Below are positions 18,816 through 27,564 of a stretch of DNA of 64,000 nucleotides, in pieces. This DNA comes from Syntrophaceae bacterium UBA6087. Lineage in GTDB: Bacteria; Desulfobacterota; Desulfomonilia; UBA1062. The DNA lies in assembly GCA_002448235.1 (NCBI GenBank), contig DIXF01000010.1, forward strand, positions 178,969 to 242,968, given 5' to 3'. A model generated the notes under the pieces. That model searched no databases. It was not told the origin of the DNA and saw nothing but the letters and a program-made list of their open reading frames with translations. Within the stretch, counting starts at the first letter, position 1; each line of letters begins with the position of its first letter. The position numbers were made by a program, and so were the translations under genes.

Positions 18816-21611
18816 ATGGCGAAGCTTCATACATTGGCAGGGATCGGCCAGGCTATATGGTTCGATTATATCCGGCGGTCATTGATCACATCGGGCGAGA
18901 TGCAGTCCCTCATCGATCAGGGAGTGTTAGGCGTCACTTCCAACCCTACGATCTTCGAGAAGGCTATTGCGGGCAGCTCGGACTATGACGAGGACATCAA
19001 GGCCCTGGTTAAAAAAGGCGCCTCCATCGAAGGGATATATGAGAATCTCGCTCTGTGGGATATATCCCATACCGCCGACCTCTTCAGGCCCGTGTACGAC
19101 AAGACAAACGGCCTGGACGGCTACGTGAGCATCGAGGTCAGCCCCGACCTGGCCTATGACGCGGAGAAGACCATCGACGAAGCCAGGAAGCTCTTTTCCC
19201 TGCTCGCCAGGCCCAATATCATGATCAAGGTGCCTGCAACGCCGGAGGGGGTAACCGCAACCGAGGTGCTCATCGCCGAAGGCATCAACGTCAATGTAAC
19301 CCTGCTCTTCTGCGTAAAGCGCTATCGGGAAACGGCCATGGCATATCTTGCCGGCCTGGAAAAGCTTCTTGCTTCCGGTAAAGATATCAGCAAGACGGCG
19401 TCGGTTGCTTCGTTCTTCGTAAGCAGGGTCGACACGGCTCTTGATCCGGATCTCGAAAGGCGCGGGCTCGGCGAGCTCGCCGGCAAGGCAGCGATCGCCA
19501 ATGCCAAGGTGGCCTATGGCATATTCCAGGAGATATTCGGGTCATCAGCATGGCAGCGCCTCGCCGAGAAGGGGGCGATGCCCCAGAGGCTCTTGTGGGC
19601 GAGCACCGGCACGAAGAATCCAAATTATCCCGACACGCTGTATATCGACGAGCTCATCGGGCCTCACACCGTAAACACCGTGCCCCCAGCGACGCTGCAG
19701 GCTTTTCTGGACCACGGAAAGGGAGAGGACAAGATCGAGCAGGACATTGACGGGGCAAAGGCTCTGATCGAGAGGCTCTCCCGTGAGGGGATAGACATCG
19801 ACAGCCTCACGGCAAAGCTGCAGAAGGACGGAGTGGAGCTCTTCGCCGGATCTTTCCGTTCACTCATGGACAGCATCAGGGCGAAGCGCAGGGAGCTCAT
19901 TGCAGGCAAGCACCTCCTGGACGTCCGCCCGGGCAGTTTCGGGCAGGCAGTCGATTCCCGCCTGGCCGGGATTAAAGCCGACAACATCATCCCGAGGATC
20001 TGGAATCATGACTACACCGTATGGGCGGACAGCCCGAATGAGATTACGAACAGGCTCGGCTGGCTCGACATCGCGGGCACGATGCTCGAACATGCCGATG
20101 AGATAGACCAGTTTGCCCGGCTGATACGTTCCGAGGGGTACACCCGCGCCTACCTCCTGGGCATGGGCGGGTCGTCCCTGGCGCCCGAGGTGATGCGGGA
20201 TATCTTCGGCGTGGCTGAAGGGTATCTCGACCTCTCCATCGTGGACACCACCGACCCTGCCGGACTGGCAGAGCTGTCCAAAGGGCTCGACCCTGTGAAA
20301 AGCCTCTTCATCGTATCCACGAAGTCGGGCTCGACCGTCGAGACGATCTCCGCGTTCAGGTATTTCTACACCGTTGTCGCAGAAGCCCTGGGCGAAGAAA
20401 AGACCGGTGAGCACTTCATTGCCGTTACCGACCCCGGCTCATCGTTAATCGACCTTGCAAAGGGATGCCGGTTCAGGTCCGTATTTTTGAACAACCCGGA
20501 TATAGGAGGCAGGTATTCCGCCCTTTCCCATTTCGGGCTCGTCCCTGCAGCGCTCATGGGAGTCGATATCCGAACGCTGCTGGACAGGGCGCTCGTGATG
20601 ACCGAAAATTGCGAATCGAGCAACTGCCCGCTCCAGGGCAACAACCATGGCGGAAAGCTGGGCGCTGTCATGGGAGAGCTCGCCGCCGCAGGGAGAGACA
20701 AGGTCACCTTTATCATATCGCGGGGCCTTGAAGCTTTCGGCGACTGGGTCGAGCAGCTTATCGCGGAGAGCACGGGCAAGTCCGGCAAAGGCATCGTCCC
20801 CGTCGTGCGCGAGCATCCGGGATTTCCCGGCCAGTATGCAGGAGACAGGCTTTTCGTCCACATACGGCTGAACGAGGATGAGACCTATGACGATATCGTA
20901 AGAGACCTGGAGAAGGCCGGACACCCGGTGGTAAAAATCAATCTCCAAGACCTGTACGATCTCGGGGGCCAGTTCTTCCTCTGGGAAATGGCCACTGCGG
21001 TCGCGGGATCTATTCTCTCCATCAACCCGTTCGACCAGCCCGACGTGGAAGCTGCCAAGGTCCGCGCCCGCGAGGCCGTCGATGCCTACGCGAAGACCGG
21101 CGCCCTTCCCGAAGCTTCGCCTGTTTTCCAGGAAAAAGGCGTGGCCGTTTTCGGAGACGTCACGGCCGGCGATCTGGAAGGGGCGCTGAAAGGTTTTCTC
21201 GATCTCCTCAGGCCGGGTTCCTATGTGGCGGTCCAGGCCTACCTTCCGCCTTCTACCGAAATATCGGCCAACCTCTTCGCCTTACGCATGAAGATCAGGG
21301 ACTCCTACCGGGCCGCCACGATGTGCGGCTACGGACCCCGCTACCTCCACTCCACCGGCCAGTTGCATAAAGGAGATGCAGGGAAAGGGCTCTTTATCCA
21401 GATCACCTGCACAAACCCCGCAGACCTTGCCATCCCGGATAAAGCAGGCTCCCGCAGCTCGTCGATCACCTTCGGGACATTGAAAGACGCCCAGGCGCTG
21501 GGCGATTGGCAGGCCTTACAGGCAAAGGGCAGAAAGGCGATCCGCCTCCATGTCGACGGCAGCGACATCTCCGGCGCGCTCAAGAGGATATCGAAAGCCC
21601 TGGACCGGTAA
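18816..21611 (+). CDS. tal-pgi: Bifunctional transaldolase / glucose-6-phosphate isomerase
   Basis: 931 residues, a natural fusion. Residues 1 to about 365 are transaldolase: GVTSNPTIFEKAI, then MIKVPATPEG with the Schiff-base Lys138, and ASFFVSRVDTALD. From about 385 on it is a phosphoglucose isomerase: GMGGSSLAPEVM (about 447), VSTKSGSTVET (about 504), and the C-terminal HKGDAGKG segment. The fusion couples the pentose-phosphate pathway to glycolysis, making and then isomerising hexose phosphate in one polypeptide. Such Tal-Pgi fusions are known from several bacterial lineages. There is no frameshift or internal stop between the halves. Confidence 0.95.
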   Translation: MAKLHTLAGIGQAIWFDYIRRSLITSGEMQSLIDQGVLGVTSNPTIFEKAIAGSSDYDEDIKALVKKGASIEGIYENLALWDISHTADLFRPVYDKTNGLDGYVSIEVSPDLAYDAEKTIDEARKLFSLLARPNIMIKVPATPEGVTATEVLIAEGINVNVTLLFCVKRYRETAMAYLAGLEKLLASGKDISKTASVASFFVSRVDTALDPDLERRGLGELAGKAAIANAKVAYGIFQEIFGSSAWQRLAEKGAMPQRLLWASTGTKNPNYPDTLYIDELIGPHTVNTVPPATLQAFLDHGKGEDKIEQDIDGAKALIERLSREGIDIDSLTAKLQKDGVELFAGSFRSLMDSIRAKRRELIAGKHLLDVRPGSFGQAVDSRLAGIKADNIIPRIWNHDYTVWADSPNEITNRLGWLDIAGTMLEHADEIDQFARLIRSEGYTRAYLLGMGGSSLAPEVMRDIFGVAEGYLDLSIVDTTDPAGLAELSKGLDPVKSLFIVSTKSGSTVETISAFRYFYTVVAEALGEEKTGEHFIAVTDPGSSLIDLAKGCRFRSVFLNNPDIGGRYSALSHFGLVPAALMGVDIRTLLDRALVMTENCESSNCPLQGNNHGGKLGAVMGELAAAGRDKVTFIISRGLEAFGDWVEQLIAESTGKSGKGIVPVVREHPGFPGQYAGDRLFVHIRLNEDETYDDIVRDLEKAGHPVVKINLQDLYDLGGQFFLWEMATAVAGSILSINPFDQPDVEAAKVRAREAVDAYAKTGALPEASPVFQEKGVAVFGDVTAGDLEGALKGFLDLLRPGSYVAVQAYLPPSTEISANLFALRMKIRDSYRAATMCGYGPRYLHSTGQLHKGDAGKGLFIQITCTNPADLAIPDKAGSRSSSITFGTLKDAQALGDWQALQAKGRKAIRLHVDGSDISGALKRISKALDR

Positions 21612-21656
21612 ACGGCTCCGGCTGCTATGAATCACCCGGGGCAGCCCAAAAGGGGA

Positions 21657-22088
21657 TCAGTGCGGAGACCCCTGGAAGCTCAGACGGACGAGGTTCTGAG
21701 ATTCGAATATGTTTCTGACCTTTTCCGCGTAGTCTTTTTCTTTGATCGGTTTTCTGATATAGGCATCGACCAGCTTGCCCTCGAACATCTCCTTGAGGTC
21801 GCCGGTCTTTGCACTCCCGGAGCAGATTAGAATCTTGATCTGGGGATACTTGAACTTGACGAAATTCACAAACACATACCCATCCATTCCGGGGCGGTGA
21901 ATGTTCGTGGAAATGAGATCGATGTTCCCCTTTTTCCGGTCGATGATCTGCAGCGCCGTATCGCTCGACGGAGCGGTGATCACCTCGAGATCATACTCAT
22001 CGAAATTATTTTCGACGACTGCCCTTAAGTATGACCTGACAACCCTCTTGTCATCTACGATAAGAATGATCTTTTTCCTCTTGACCAT
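21657..22088 (-). CDS. Stand-alone receiver domain lacking the phospho-acceptor Asp
   Basis: 143 residues, one CheY-like receiver with no output domain. The acidic pair D-D (in ILIVDDKR), the Ser of ICSGSA and the Lys of YIRKPI are kept, but the acceptor position, normally the Asp of 'xxDxxMPxMDG', reads ISTNIHRPGMDG: Asn at residue 62. The DNA codon is clearly AAC. This marks it as a probable pseudo-receiver that cannot be phosphorylated in the usual way. The GTG at 22091 just before the ATG is an alternative start. It is convergent with tal-pgi (45-base gap); no histidine kinase is nearby. Confidence 0.85.
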   Translation of the reverse strand: MVKRKKIILIVDDKRVVRSYLRAVVENNFDEYDLEVITAPSSDTALQIIDRKKGNIDLISTNIHRPGMDGYVFVNFVKFKYPQIKILICSGSAKTGDLKEMFEGKLVDAYIRKPIKEKDYAEKVRNIFESQNLVRLSFQGSPH

Positions 22089-22195
22089 CACGAACCTTTT
22101 CCTTTTTCACCGCACCCGTAAAACTTATTATAACAGGTAGATCTCGATATTTTCAAATACCATCGGCAAGGCATTTGCTTGTAAGGTGAGGATAT

Positions 22196-22765
22196 TTGCG
22201 ATACAAATGTTTTTCTATGAACACGCCCGAAAGATTACTGCTCCACACCTGCTGTGCCCCGTGTGCGACAACGTGCGCGGAGCGGCTGATCGCTTCGGGC
22301 TGCGAGACGGTCCTGTTTTTCAGCAACTCCAATATTTATCCGGAAGAAGAGTATCTGAGGCGGCTCGAAAACGCCATACGGCTGGCTCTGATCCTGAACC
22401 TCAAGCTGGAGGAAGACAGCTATGACCACGAAGCATGGCTCCGCCACATACGCGGCTTCGAGAACGAGCCCGAGCAGGGGATGAGATGCGTGAAGTGCTT
22501 CGAGTTCAACCTTGCGAGGACTGCCGGGGCAGCAGCTCTTATGCAGTTTCCGGCTTTCACCACGACTCTGACCGTGAGCCGGTATAAGCCTTCGGCCAAG
22601 ATCTTCGAGGCGGGAAAGGCGTTCCCTGCTTTCGTGCCTTTTGACTTCAAAAAGCTGAACGGCTACTCCCGCAGCATCGAGCTCAGCAAGGCTTACAACC
22701 TCTACCGGCAGAATTACTGCGGCTGTGAGTTCAGCAGGCGCCCGGGGGAGGGCTTTGCCGGTTGA
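22196..22765 (+). CDS. queH: Epoxyqueuosine reductase QueH
   Basis: 189 residues in the DUF208/QueH family, which converts epoxyqueuosine to queuosine in tRNA without cobalamin. Cysteine pattern for the [4Fe-4S] and metal site: LLHTCCAPCATTC near the N-terminus, MRCVKCFEFN in the middle and YCGCEFS at the C-terminus; the two CxxC-type and vicinal pairs are complete. I prefer the TTG at 22196, because AGGTGAGG lies five bases before it; the ATG at 22217 has no such site. It is divergent from the receiver gene. Confidence 0.92.
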   Translation: MRYKCFSMNTPERLLLHTCCAPCATTCAERLIASGCETVLFFSNSNIYPEEEYLRRLENAIRLALILNLKLEEDSYDHEAWLRHIRGFENEPEQGMRCVKCFEFNLARTAGAAALMQFPAFTTTLTVSRYKPSAKIFEAGKAFPAFVPFDFKKLNGYSRSIELSKAYNLYRQNYCGCEFSRRPGEGFAG

Positions 22766-22909
22766 CGGGAGAAGACGGGCATCCTGTCGTGACGCACGTC
22801 CCCCTCGCTCCCTTCTGAAGGAGCCGGGGGATGTGGTATATATCCCTGCAAGGGGGGTTGGGCTCTGATTTCCCTTGGATGAAGATACGGACGTGCTCTG
22901 TCGGTTTTT

Positions 22910-23287
22910 CTATGAAGCGGCTGCTTCAGCCTTCTTCTTCGATTCTTTCTTCGGAGCCTGCTCCTGTCCTTCCTTCTTCTTTTCCTTCTTTTTGGACTTC
23001 GGCTCTTCTACCTGAGCGGCAGCCTTCTTTCCCTTTTCTTTCGGCGGTGCTGCCTTCTTTTCTTCTCTGGCTCTGGCCATGTCTTCGAGCTTCTTCTCTC
23101 TGGCCTCTATGGCTGTAATCCTGAATGTTGCCTCACGAATTTTCGCCTTTAATTGCCTGATAACCGTGTCCTTCTTAAGAACGCCGTCATCGGCTCCCGC
23201 CCCTTTCAACTCGTCCGTTCGCTGAGCAAGCTTGGCCTGCCATTCTGCCTTCTGGGCTTCCCTTGCGCTCCGAAGCTTTGATGCCAT
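22910..23287 (-). CDS. Lys/Ala-rich small protein with coiled-coil and basic tail
   Basis: 125 residues from the ATG at 23287, which has GGAGTG just upstream. Residues 1-80 are helical and charged with heptad-like spacing (around VIRQLKAKIREATFRIT), probably a coiled coil. The last 45 residues are low-complexity Lys/Glu/Ala, with blocks such as KSKKKEKKKEGQ. The tail recalls histone H1-like or nucleoid-associated bacterial proteins, but composition alone does not prove DNA binding. It stands alone between queH and wrbA. Confidence 0.6.
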   Translation of the reverse strand: MASKLRSAREAQKAEWQAKLAQRTDELKGAGADDGVLKKDTVIRQLKAKIREATFRITAIEAREKKLEDMARAREEKKAAPPKEKGKKAAAQVEEPKSKKKEKKKEGQEQAPKKESKKKAEAAAS

Positions 23288-23637
23288 ATGCACTCCTTTC
23301 ACTCTGGTTCTTCCAAGAAATTCCTGCTCATTTTCAAGCAACACCCTGTCGGCACGGCTTAAAAATAAAGGTGTTTTCCTCTAGCATAGTTTTTTCAGGA
23401 TTTCCACCCTGTAACATACATGATTAAGAAAAAGGAGTCTCGCTCATCCTGAAATCGCCCGTATACAGGTGTACCGAACCGGATCAAATGCCGCTCCTGT
23501 ACGCCTTCCTCCTTCCGGATGCATCCCGCAGCCTTGATTACGAGTGAACGGGGAAGTACTATGACTTCAAGAAACGACGCGTTGAAAACGTCATATCACC
23601 GTAATCAACCCTTACAGATAAGAAGGAGAATTCCGAG
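23288..23637. other. 350-base divergent intergenic region
   Basis: Separates the Lys-rich gene (minus) from wrbA (plus) and must hold both promoters. I see no convincing -35/-10 pair, repeat or RNA gene. A 25-codon frame ending at the wrbA start is probably chance. Confidence 0.4.
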
Positions 23638-24249
23638 ATGAAAGTGCTTGTCCTGTTCTATTCGACCTACGGGCACATCTACCGCATGGCGGAGGCAGTA
23701 GCGGAAGGCGCAAGGACGGTGGAAGGAGCCCGTGTGGATATCCTCCGCGTCCCGGAAACCTTACCCCCTGAAATCCTTGCAAAACAGGGTGCGATAGAGG
23801 CCCAGAAACAGTTCGCCCATATACCGGAAGCAAAGGTGAAAGATTTGGCCGACTATCATGCCATCATATTCGGAACGCCCACCCGCTACGGAAACATGAT
23901 AGGCCAGATGCGCCAGTTTCTCGATGCATCCGGGTCGCTCTGGGCGACGGACGCGCTGGTGGGAAAGGTGGGAAGCGTATTCACCAGCTCGGGCACTCAG
24001 CATGGCGGCCAGGAATCCACCATCCTTACCGTCCATATCAATCTGCTCCATTTCGGCATGGTCGTCGTGGGCCTCCCGTACTCCTTCAAAGGCCAGACCG
24101 CCATGGATCAGATAACCGGGTGCTCCCCGTACGGCGCGTCCACGATTGCGGGGTCTGCAGGTGAAAGGTGGCCGTCCAAGACAGAGCTCGAAGGAGCGAG
24201 GTACCAGGGAAGGCTCGTTGCAGAAACGGCGTCCAGGCTGTTTCCCTAG
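23638..24249 (+). CDS. wrbA: NAD(P)H:quinone oxidoreductase, WrbA type
   Basis: 203 residues, the typical WrbA length. Flavodoxin fold: the FMN-phosphate loop YSTYGHIYRMAEA, the family block FGTPTRYGNMIGQMRQFLDASG, and SSGTQHGGQESTIL. WrbA proteins are tetrameric FMN enzymes that reduce quinones by two electrons, protecting against redox cycling. AAGGAG lies about nine bases before the ATG. It is convergent with etfA. Confidence 0.95.
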   Translation: MKVLVLFYSTYGHIYRMAEAVAEGARTVEGARVDILRVPETLPPEILAKQGAIEAQKQFAHIPEAKVKDLADYHAIIFGTPTRYGNMIGQMRQFLDASGSLWATDALVGKVGSVFTSSGTQHGGQESTILTVHINLLHFGMVVVGLPYSFKGQTAMDQITGCSPYGASTIAGSAGERWPSKTELEGARYQGRLVAETASRLFP

Positions 24250-24265
24250 CTACGGAGAACGGATA

Positions 24266-25267
24266 TCAGGAACGGATCCTTTTTTTGAGCTCCCTGATCA
24301 GGGCCGTGCAGACCTGGCCGGCATCCGCCACGATGGCCACGTCGGCCATCTTCATCATGACCGCGTTCGGGTTCTTGTTCACGGCGATGATAAAGCCCGC
24401 GTCCTTGATCCCTGCGGTATGCTGGATCGCGCCGCTGATGCCGAACGAGAAGAGCACCTTGGGCTTGATGTGCTTATCCGCCTGGCCCACGAGGGTTTCA
24501 TCCTCCGCCCATTTCGAATACACCACAGGACGCGTCGCACCGACCTCCCCTCCAAGAACTCTGGCGAGTTCGTAGAGGTTTTTGAACTTCTTCCTGCTTC
24601 CCATGCCCCGGCCGCCGCAGACCACGACGGCCGCGTCTTCGAGCTTCTGCTCGCGTGAAGGCTGCCGCTCCGAGCTGATGAGGCGTATCCTGTCTTTGGG
24701 AAGGTCCTCGGGCAGAGGCACCGGGACGATCTCGCCCGTTGCATGGTAGTTGTGGGGTATCTCCTGGAACGTCCCGGGCCGCACCGTGGCCATCTGAGGC
24801 CTTCTCTCCGGGGTGACGATCTTTGTCAGGAGATTCCCTCCGAAGGCAGGTGCGGTCTGGATGAGTATCCCGTCTTCGTTGATGTCGAGCCCGATGCAGT
24901 CGGCGGTAAGCCCGGTCTTCAGACGCTTCGCCAGCCTCGGCGCAAACTCCCTGCCGAAGGTCGTCGCCCCCACGAGGAGGATCTCCGGCTCGTACCGGCG
25001 CACGAGACGCTCCATGAGGGTGATGTACACGTCGTTGCTGTAGAACTTCAAGTCCGGGTGGTCGCACACGTAGACCTTCATGGCCCCGTGGGCGATGTAC
25101 TCCCCTACCCACTCATCCGTATCATGGCCGAACACCGTGACGCAGACTTCGGCGCCGATGATCTTCGCCAGGTCGTTCGCCCGGGAGATGAGCTGCAGGG
25201 TCACCCGGTTCTGGAAATAGTTCCGGTAGTCGCCGAACACCCAGATGCTGCGCTTCTTCCGCTCCAT
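24266..25267 (-). CDS. etfA: Electron transfer flavoprotein, alpha subunit
   Basis: 333 residues. The C-terminal FAD-binding domain is intact: VVCGGRGMGSRKKFKNLYELA, GATRPVVYSKWAEDETLVGQ, then FSFGISGAIQHTAGIKDAGF and VNKNPNA. The N-terminal domain pairs with EtfB. EtfAB takes electrons from acyl-CoA dehydrogenase and passes them to a quinone oxidoreductase or, in bifurcating forms, to ferredoxin and NAD; the sequence alone does not settle which. It is last in the acd-etfB-etfA operon, three bases behind etfB. Confidence 0.95.
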   Translation of the reverse strand: MERKKRSIWVFGDYRNYFQNRVTLQLISRANDLAKIIGAEVCVTVFGHDTDEWVGEYIAHGAMKVYVCDHPDLKFYSNDVYITLMERLVRRYEPEILLVGATTFGREFAPRLAKRLKTGLTADCIGLDINEDGILIQTAPAFGGNLLTKIVTPERRPQMATVRPGTFQEIPHNYHATGEIVPVPLPEDLPKDRIRLISSERQPSREQKLEDAAVVVCGGRGMGSRKKFKNLYELARVLGGEVGATRPVVYSKWAEDETLVGQADKHIKPKVLFSFGISGAIQHTAGIKDAGFIIAVNKNPNAVMMKMADVAIVADAGQVCTALIRELKKRIRS

Positions 25268-25270
25268 GGC

Positions 25271-26116
25271 CTACTTCACCGCCTTCAGGTCTTTCCTGAT
25301 CACGCTGCCGATCGTATCGTCGAATCGCTTGAACAGCTCTTCGACGATCTTCTTGGGCGCGCCGGTCAGCACCACGTTTTTCTTTCCCGCCGTGGACGAG
25401 AAGACCTCCAGGATCTTCGTGGGCGAGCCTTTGAGCCCGATTGTGTTTTCATCCAGGCTCAGGTCATGCGCTCCGACGGTAAGGATGTTCGGCTCGCCGA
25501 AGGCGTCCTGAAGCCCTCCGATGGGGATGTACCGGGGCGTGAAGTGCCCCGTCGTGACCGTGACGAGCCCGGGCAGGTCCATTTCCAGGGTTTCGAGGAA
25601 ATGGTCCGCTATCCTCTCGATCCTGATGGTCTTGCCCTTCACGGAAAGGTTTTCCACGTATGCGGCAGAGGGGATGTCCAGCTCCTCCGCGATCTGGGGG
25701 CCGACCTGGGCGGTCTCGCTGTCCGAGGTGTGGCATCCGCAGAGGATGAGATCGTAGTCGGAACAGAATATCTCGATGGCCCGGGCAAGGGTAAAAGAGG
25801 TCACCTGCGTGTCCGCGCCGGCCATCTTCGGGTCCGAGAGCATGAGGCAGCGGTCCGCGCCCATGGCGAGCGCCTCGTGGAGAACCTCCATGGCCATGGG
25901 AGGGCCCATGGTGATCGCCGTGATCTGGCCGTTATGCTCTTCCTTGAGCCTTAACGCTGCCTCCAGGGCTGACTTGCACGCCGGGTTCATCATGCCCTCC
26001 GCAGCATCGCGGGTGAGGACACCGGTCTTCGGGTCCCACGGGAGCTCGCTGACCATCGGCACCTGTTTTATACAGACGATCATCTTCAGCATCTTCGTCG
26101 TATCCCCTGCTCTCAT
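25271..26116 (-). CDS. etfB: Electron transfer flavoprotein, beta subunit
   Basis: 281 residues, an ETF beta subunit: CIKQVPMVSELPWDPKTG at the start, ALEAALRLKEEHNGQITAITMGPP, the ADRCLMLSDPKMAGADT segment, and the family signature LPGLVTVTTGHFTPRYIPIGG around residue 180. A further 20 residues follow the usual end. Its start overlaps the acyl-CoA dehydrogenase stop by four bases, implying translational coupling. Works with EtfA as the electron acceptor of the upstream dehydrogenase. Confidence 0.95.
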   Translation of the reverse strand: MRAGDTTKMLKMIVCIKQVPMVSELPWDPKTGVLTRDAAEGMMNPACKSALEAALRLKEEHNGQITAITMGPPMAMEVLHEALAMGADRCLMLSDPKMAGADTQVTSFTLARAIEIFCSDYDLILCGCHTSDSETAQVGPQIAEELDIPSAAYVENLSVKGKTIRIERIADHFLETLEMDLPGLVTVTTGHFTPRYIPIGGLQDAFGEPNILTVGAHDLSLDENTIGLKGSPTKILEVFSSTAGKKNVVLTGAPKKIVEELFKRFDDTIGSVIRKDLKAVK

Positions 26117-27261
26117 ATGGGCTCCGTCAGGATCGCCTTCGAGATCACCATGCGCTGGACCTCGCTCGTCCCTTCATAGATCTCGGTCACCTTCGCGTCC
26201 CGGAAAAAGCGCTCCACGTCGTACTCCCTGCTGTATCCGTATCCCCCATGGATCTGCATCGCGTTGCCGGTTACGCGGGAGGCCACTGTGCTGGCATAGA
26301 GCTTTGCCATAGCCGCTTCCTTGCCGAAGTCCAGACCTGCGTCCTTGGCTGCGCATGCGCGGTAGACAAGGAGGCGTGCGGCGTCGATCTCCGTGGCCAT
26401 GTCCGCCAGTAAGTTCTGGATGGACTGAAACGATGCAATGGGCTTTCTGAACTGCTGGCGCTCCTTGGAATATTTGACGGATGCTTCCAACGCGGCCTGG
26501 GCAATGCCCACGGCCTGGGCGCCGATCCCGATCCTGCCGGTATCCAGTGCGTTGAGCCCGATCTTCAGACCGTCGCCTTCAGCTCCGAGCAGGTTCTCCT
26601 TCGGCACCCGGCAGTCTTCGAAAAACAGCGACGAAACCGGGTTGGCCCGCATGCCGCACAGGTCTTCGATCTCGCCTACGGAAAATCCCGGGGTGCCCTT
26701 CTCCACGATGAACACGCTTGCGCTCCTGCCGGGCTTATCCGGGTTGGTGACGGCAAAGATCAAAGGCGTGGAGCATACCCCGCCGTTGGTCACGAAGATC
26801 TTGGTGCCGTTGATCACGTACCCGTCGCCGTCGCGGACCGCGTTCGTCTCCACGCCGCCCGCGTCCGAGCCTGCATTTGCCTCGGTGAGGCAGAACGCAC
26901 CGATGTGCTCTCCACGGGCGAGCTTCGGGACGAAGCGCTGCTTCTGCTCTTCCGTACCGTACTTGAGGATGGGGTAGATGCCCACGCTGTTGTGGACCGT
27001 GATGCACAGGCCCATGGCGCCGCTCACCCGGGAGATCTCCTCTACCGCGATGGCGTAGCTGATGCTGTCGGCCGCTGCACCGCCGTACTTTTTGGGGACC
27101 TGGAGCCCGAAAAAGTTCAACGAGCGCATCTTTTCGACGACTTCGAGGGGAAACCTGGCCTCGCGGTCGATCTCGTGGGCAATGGGACCGAGCTCGGCCT
27201 CGGCGAACTCCCGCACGCTCTTGCGAACCAGTTTATGCTTCATGCATGCATTGAATACCAA
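26113..27261 (-). CDS. Acyl-CoA dehydrogenase (short/medium-chain type)
   Basis: 382 residues, standard length. FAD/substrate motifs: AFCLTEANAGSDAGGVETNAV, FVTNGGVCSTPLIFAVT, and the C-terminal IHGGYGYSREYDVERFFRDAKVTEIYEGTSEVQR with the catalytic Glu of YEGTSE. It makes the trans-2 double bond of acyl-CoA and hands electrons to EtfAB, encoded next door. Length and catalytic Glu position fit the butyryl-CoA class, but substrate length is an inference. The first codon appears to be TTG at 27261, with AAGG five bases upstream; the later ATG has no ribosome-binding site. Confidence 0.94.
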   Translation of the reverse strand: MVFNACMKHKLVRKSVREFAEAELGPIAHEIDREARFPLEVVEKMRSLNFFGLQVPKKYGGAAADSISYAIAVEEISRVSGAMGLCITVHNSVGIYPILKYGTEEQKQRFVPKLARGEHIGAFCLTEANAGSDAGGVETNAVRDGDGYVINGTKIFVTNGGVCSTPLIFAVTNPDKPGRSASVFIVEKGTPGFSVGEIEDLCGMRANPVSSLFFEDCRVPKENLLGAEGDGLKIGLNALDTGRIGIGAQAVGIAQAALEASVKYSKERQQFRKPIASFQSIQNLLADMATEIDAARLLVYRACAAKDAGLDFGKEAAMAKLYASTVASRVTGNAMQIHGGYGYSREYDVERFFRDAKVTEIYEGTSEVQRMVISKAILTEPI

Positions 27262-27564
27262 CGGCCCTTACACTCCTTCCTCTCAGGTGGCGTATACAGT
27301 ACGGTCTGGGGCAGAACCATAACCCAATCCGCCGGAAAGTTCAAGTAGATGGAACACGGAAATCCCCCTCATAAAGTCTCCCCCCCCTTGAACTGAAAAA
27401 ACGCATATGCTAATTGAACCCTGATTGGAGTGAGTGCCGGTTGCGAATATGGATGCGCAGCCGGGATTCCCCTGGAGCCGGGCCTTGATATTTTTACTGG
27501 CGGCTCCTATGTTATCCAGTAATAACCATCACGTATGTGAAACACCAGACCAGACGGAGGTACC
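27262..27564. other. 303-base divergent region between the acd-etf operon and htpG
   Basis: Contains a run of nine C residues followed by TTGAAC at about 27381-27395. I looked for a sigma32 pattern (CTTGAA then CCCCAT at 13-14 bases) and for a CIRCE repeat and found neither convincingly. Confidence 0.4.

Noticed and set aside
23564..23641. 25-codon reading frame ending at the wrbA start codon
   Set aside because: No ribosome-binding site of its own and no attenuator structure; probably chance.
27370..27420. Possible heat-shock (sigma32) promoter of htpG
   Set aside because: TTGAA is present after the C-run, but no CCCCAT-like box lies at 13-14 bases; I cannot support it.
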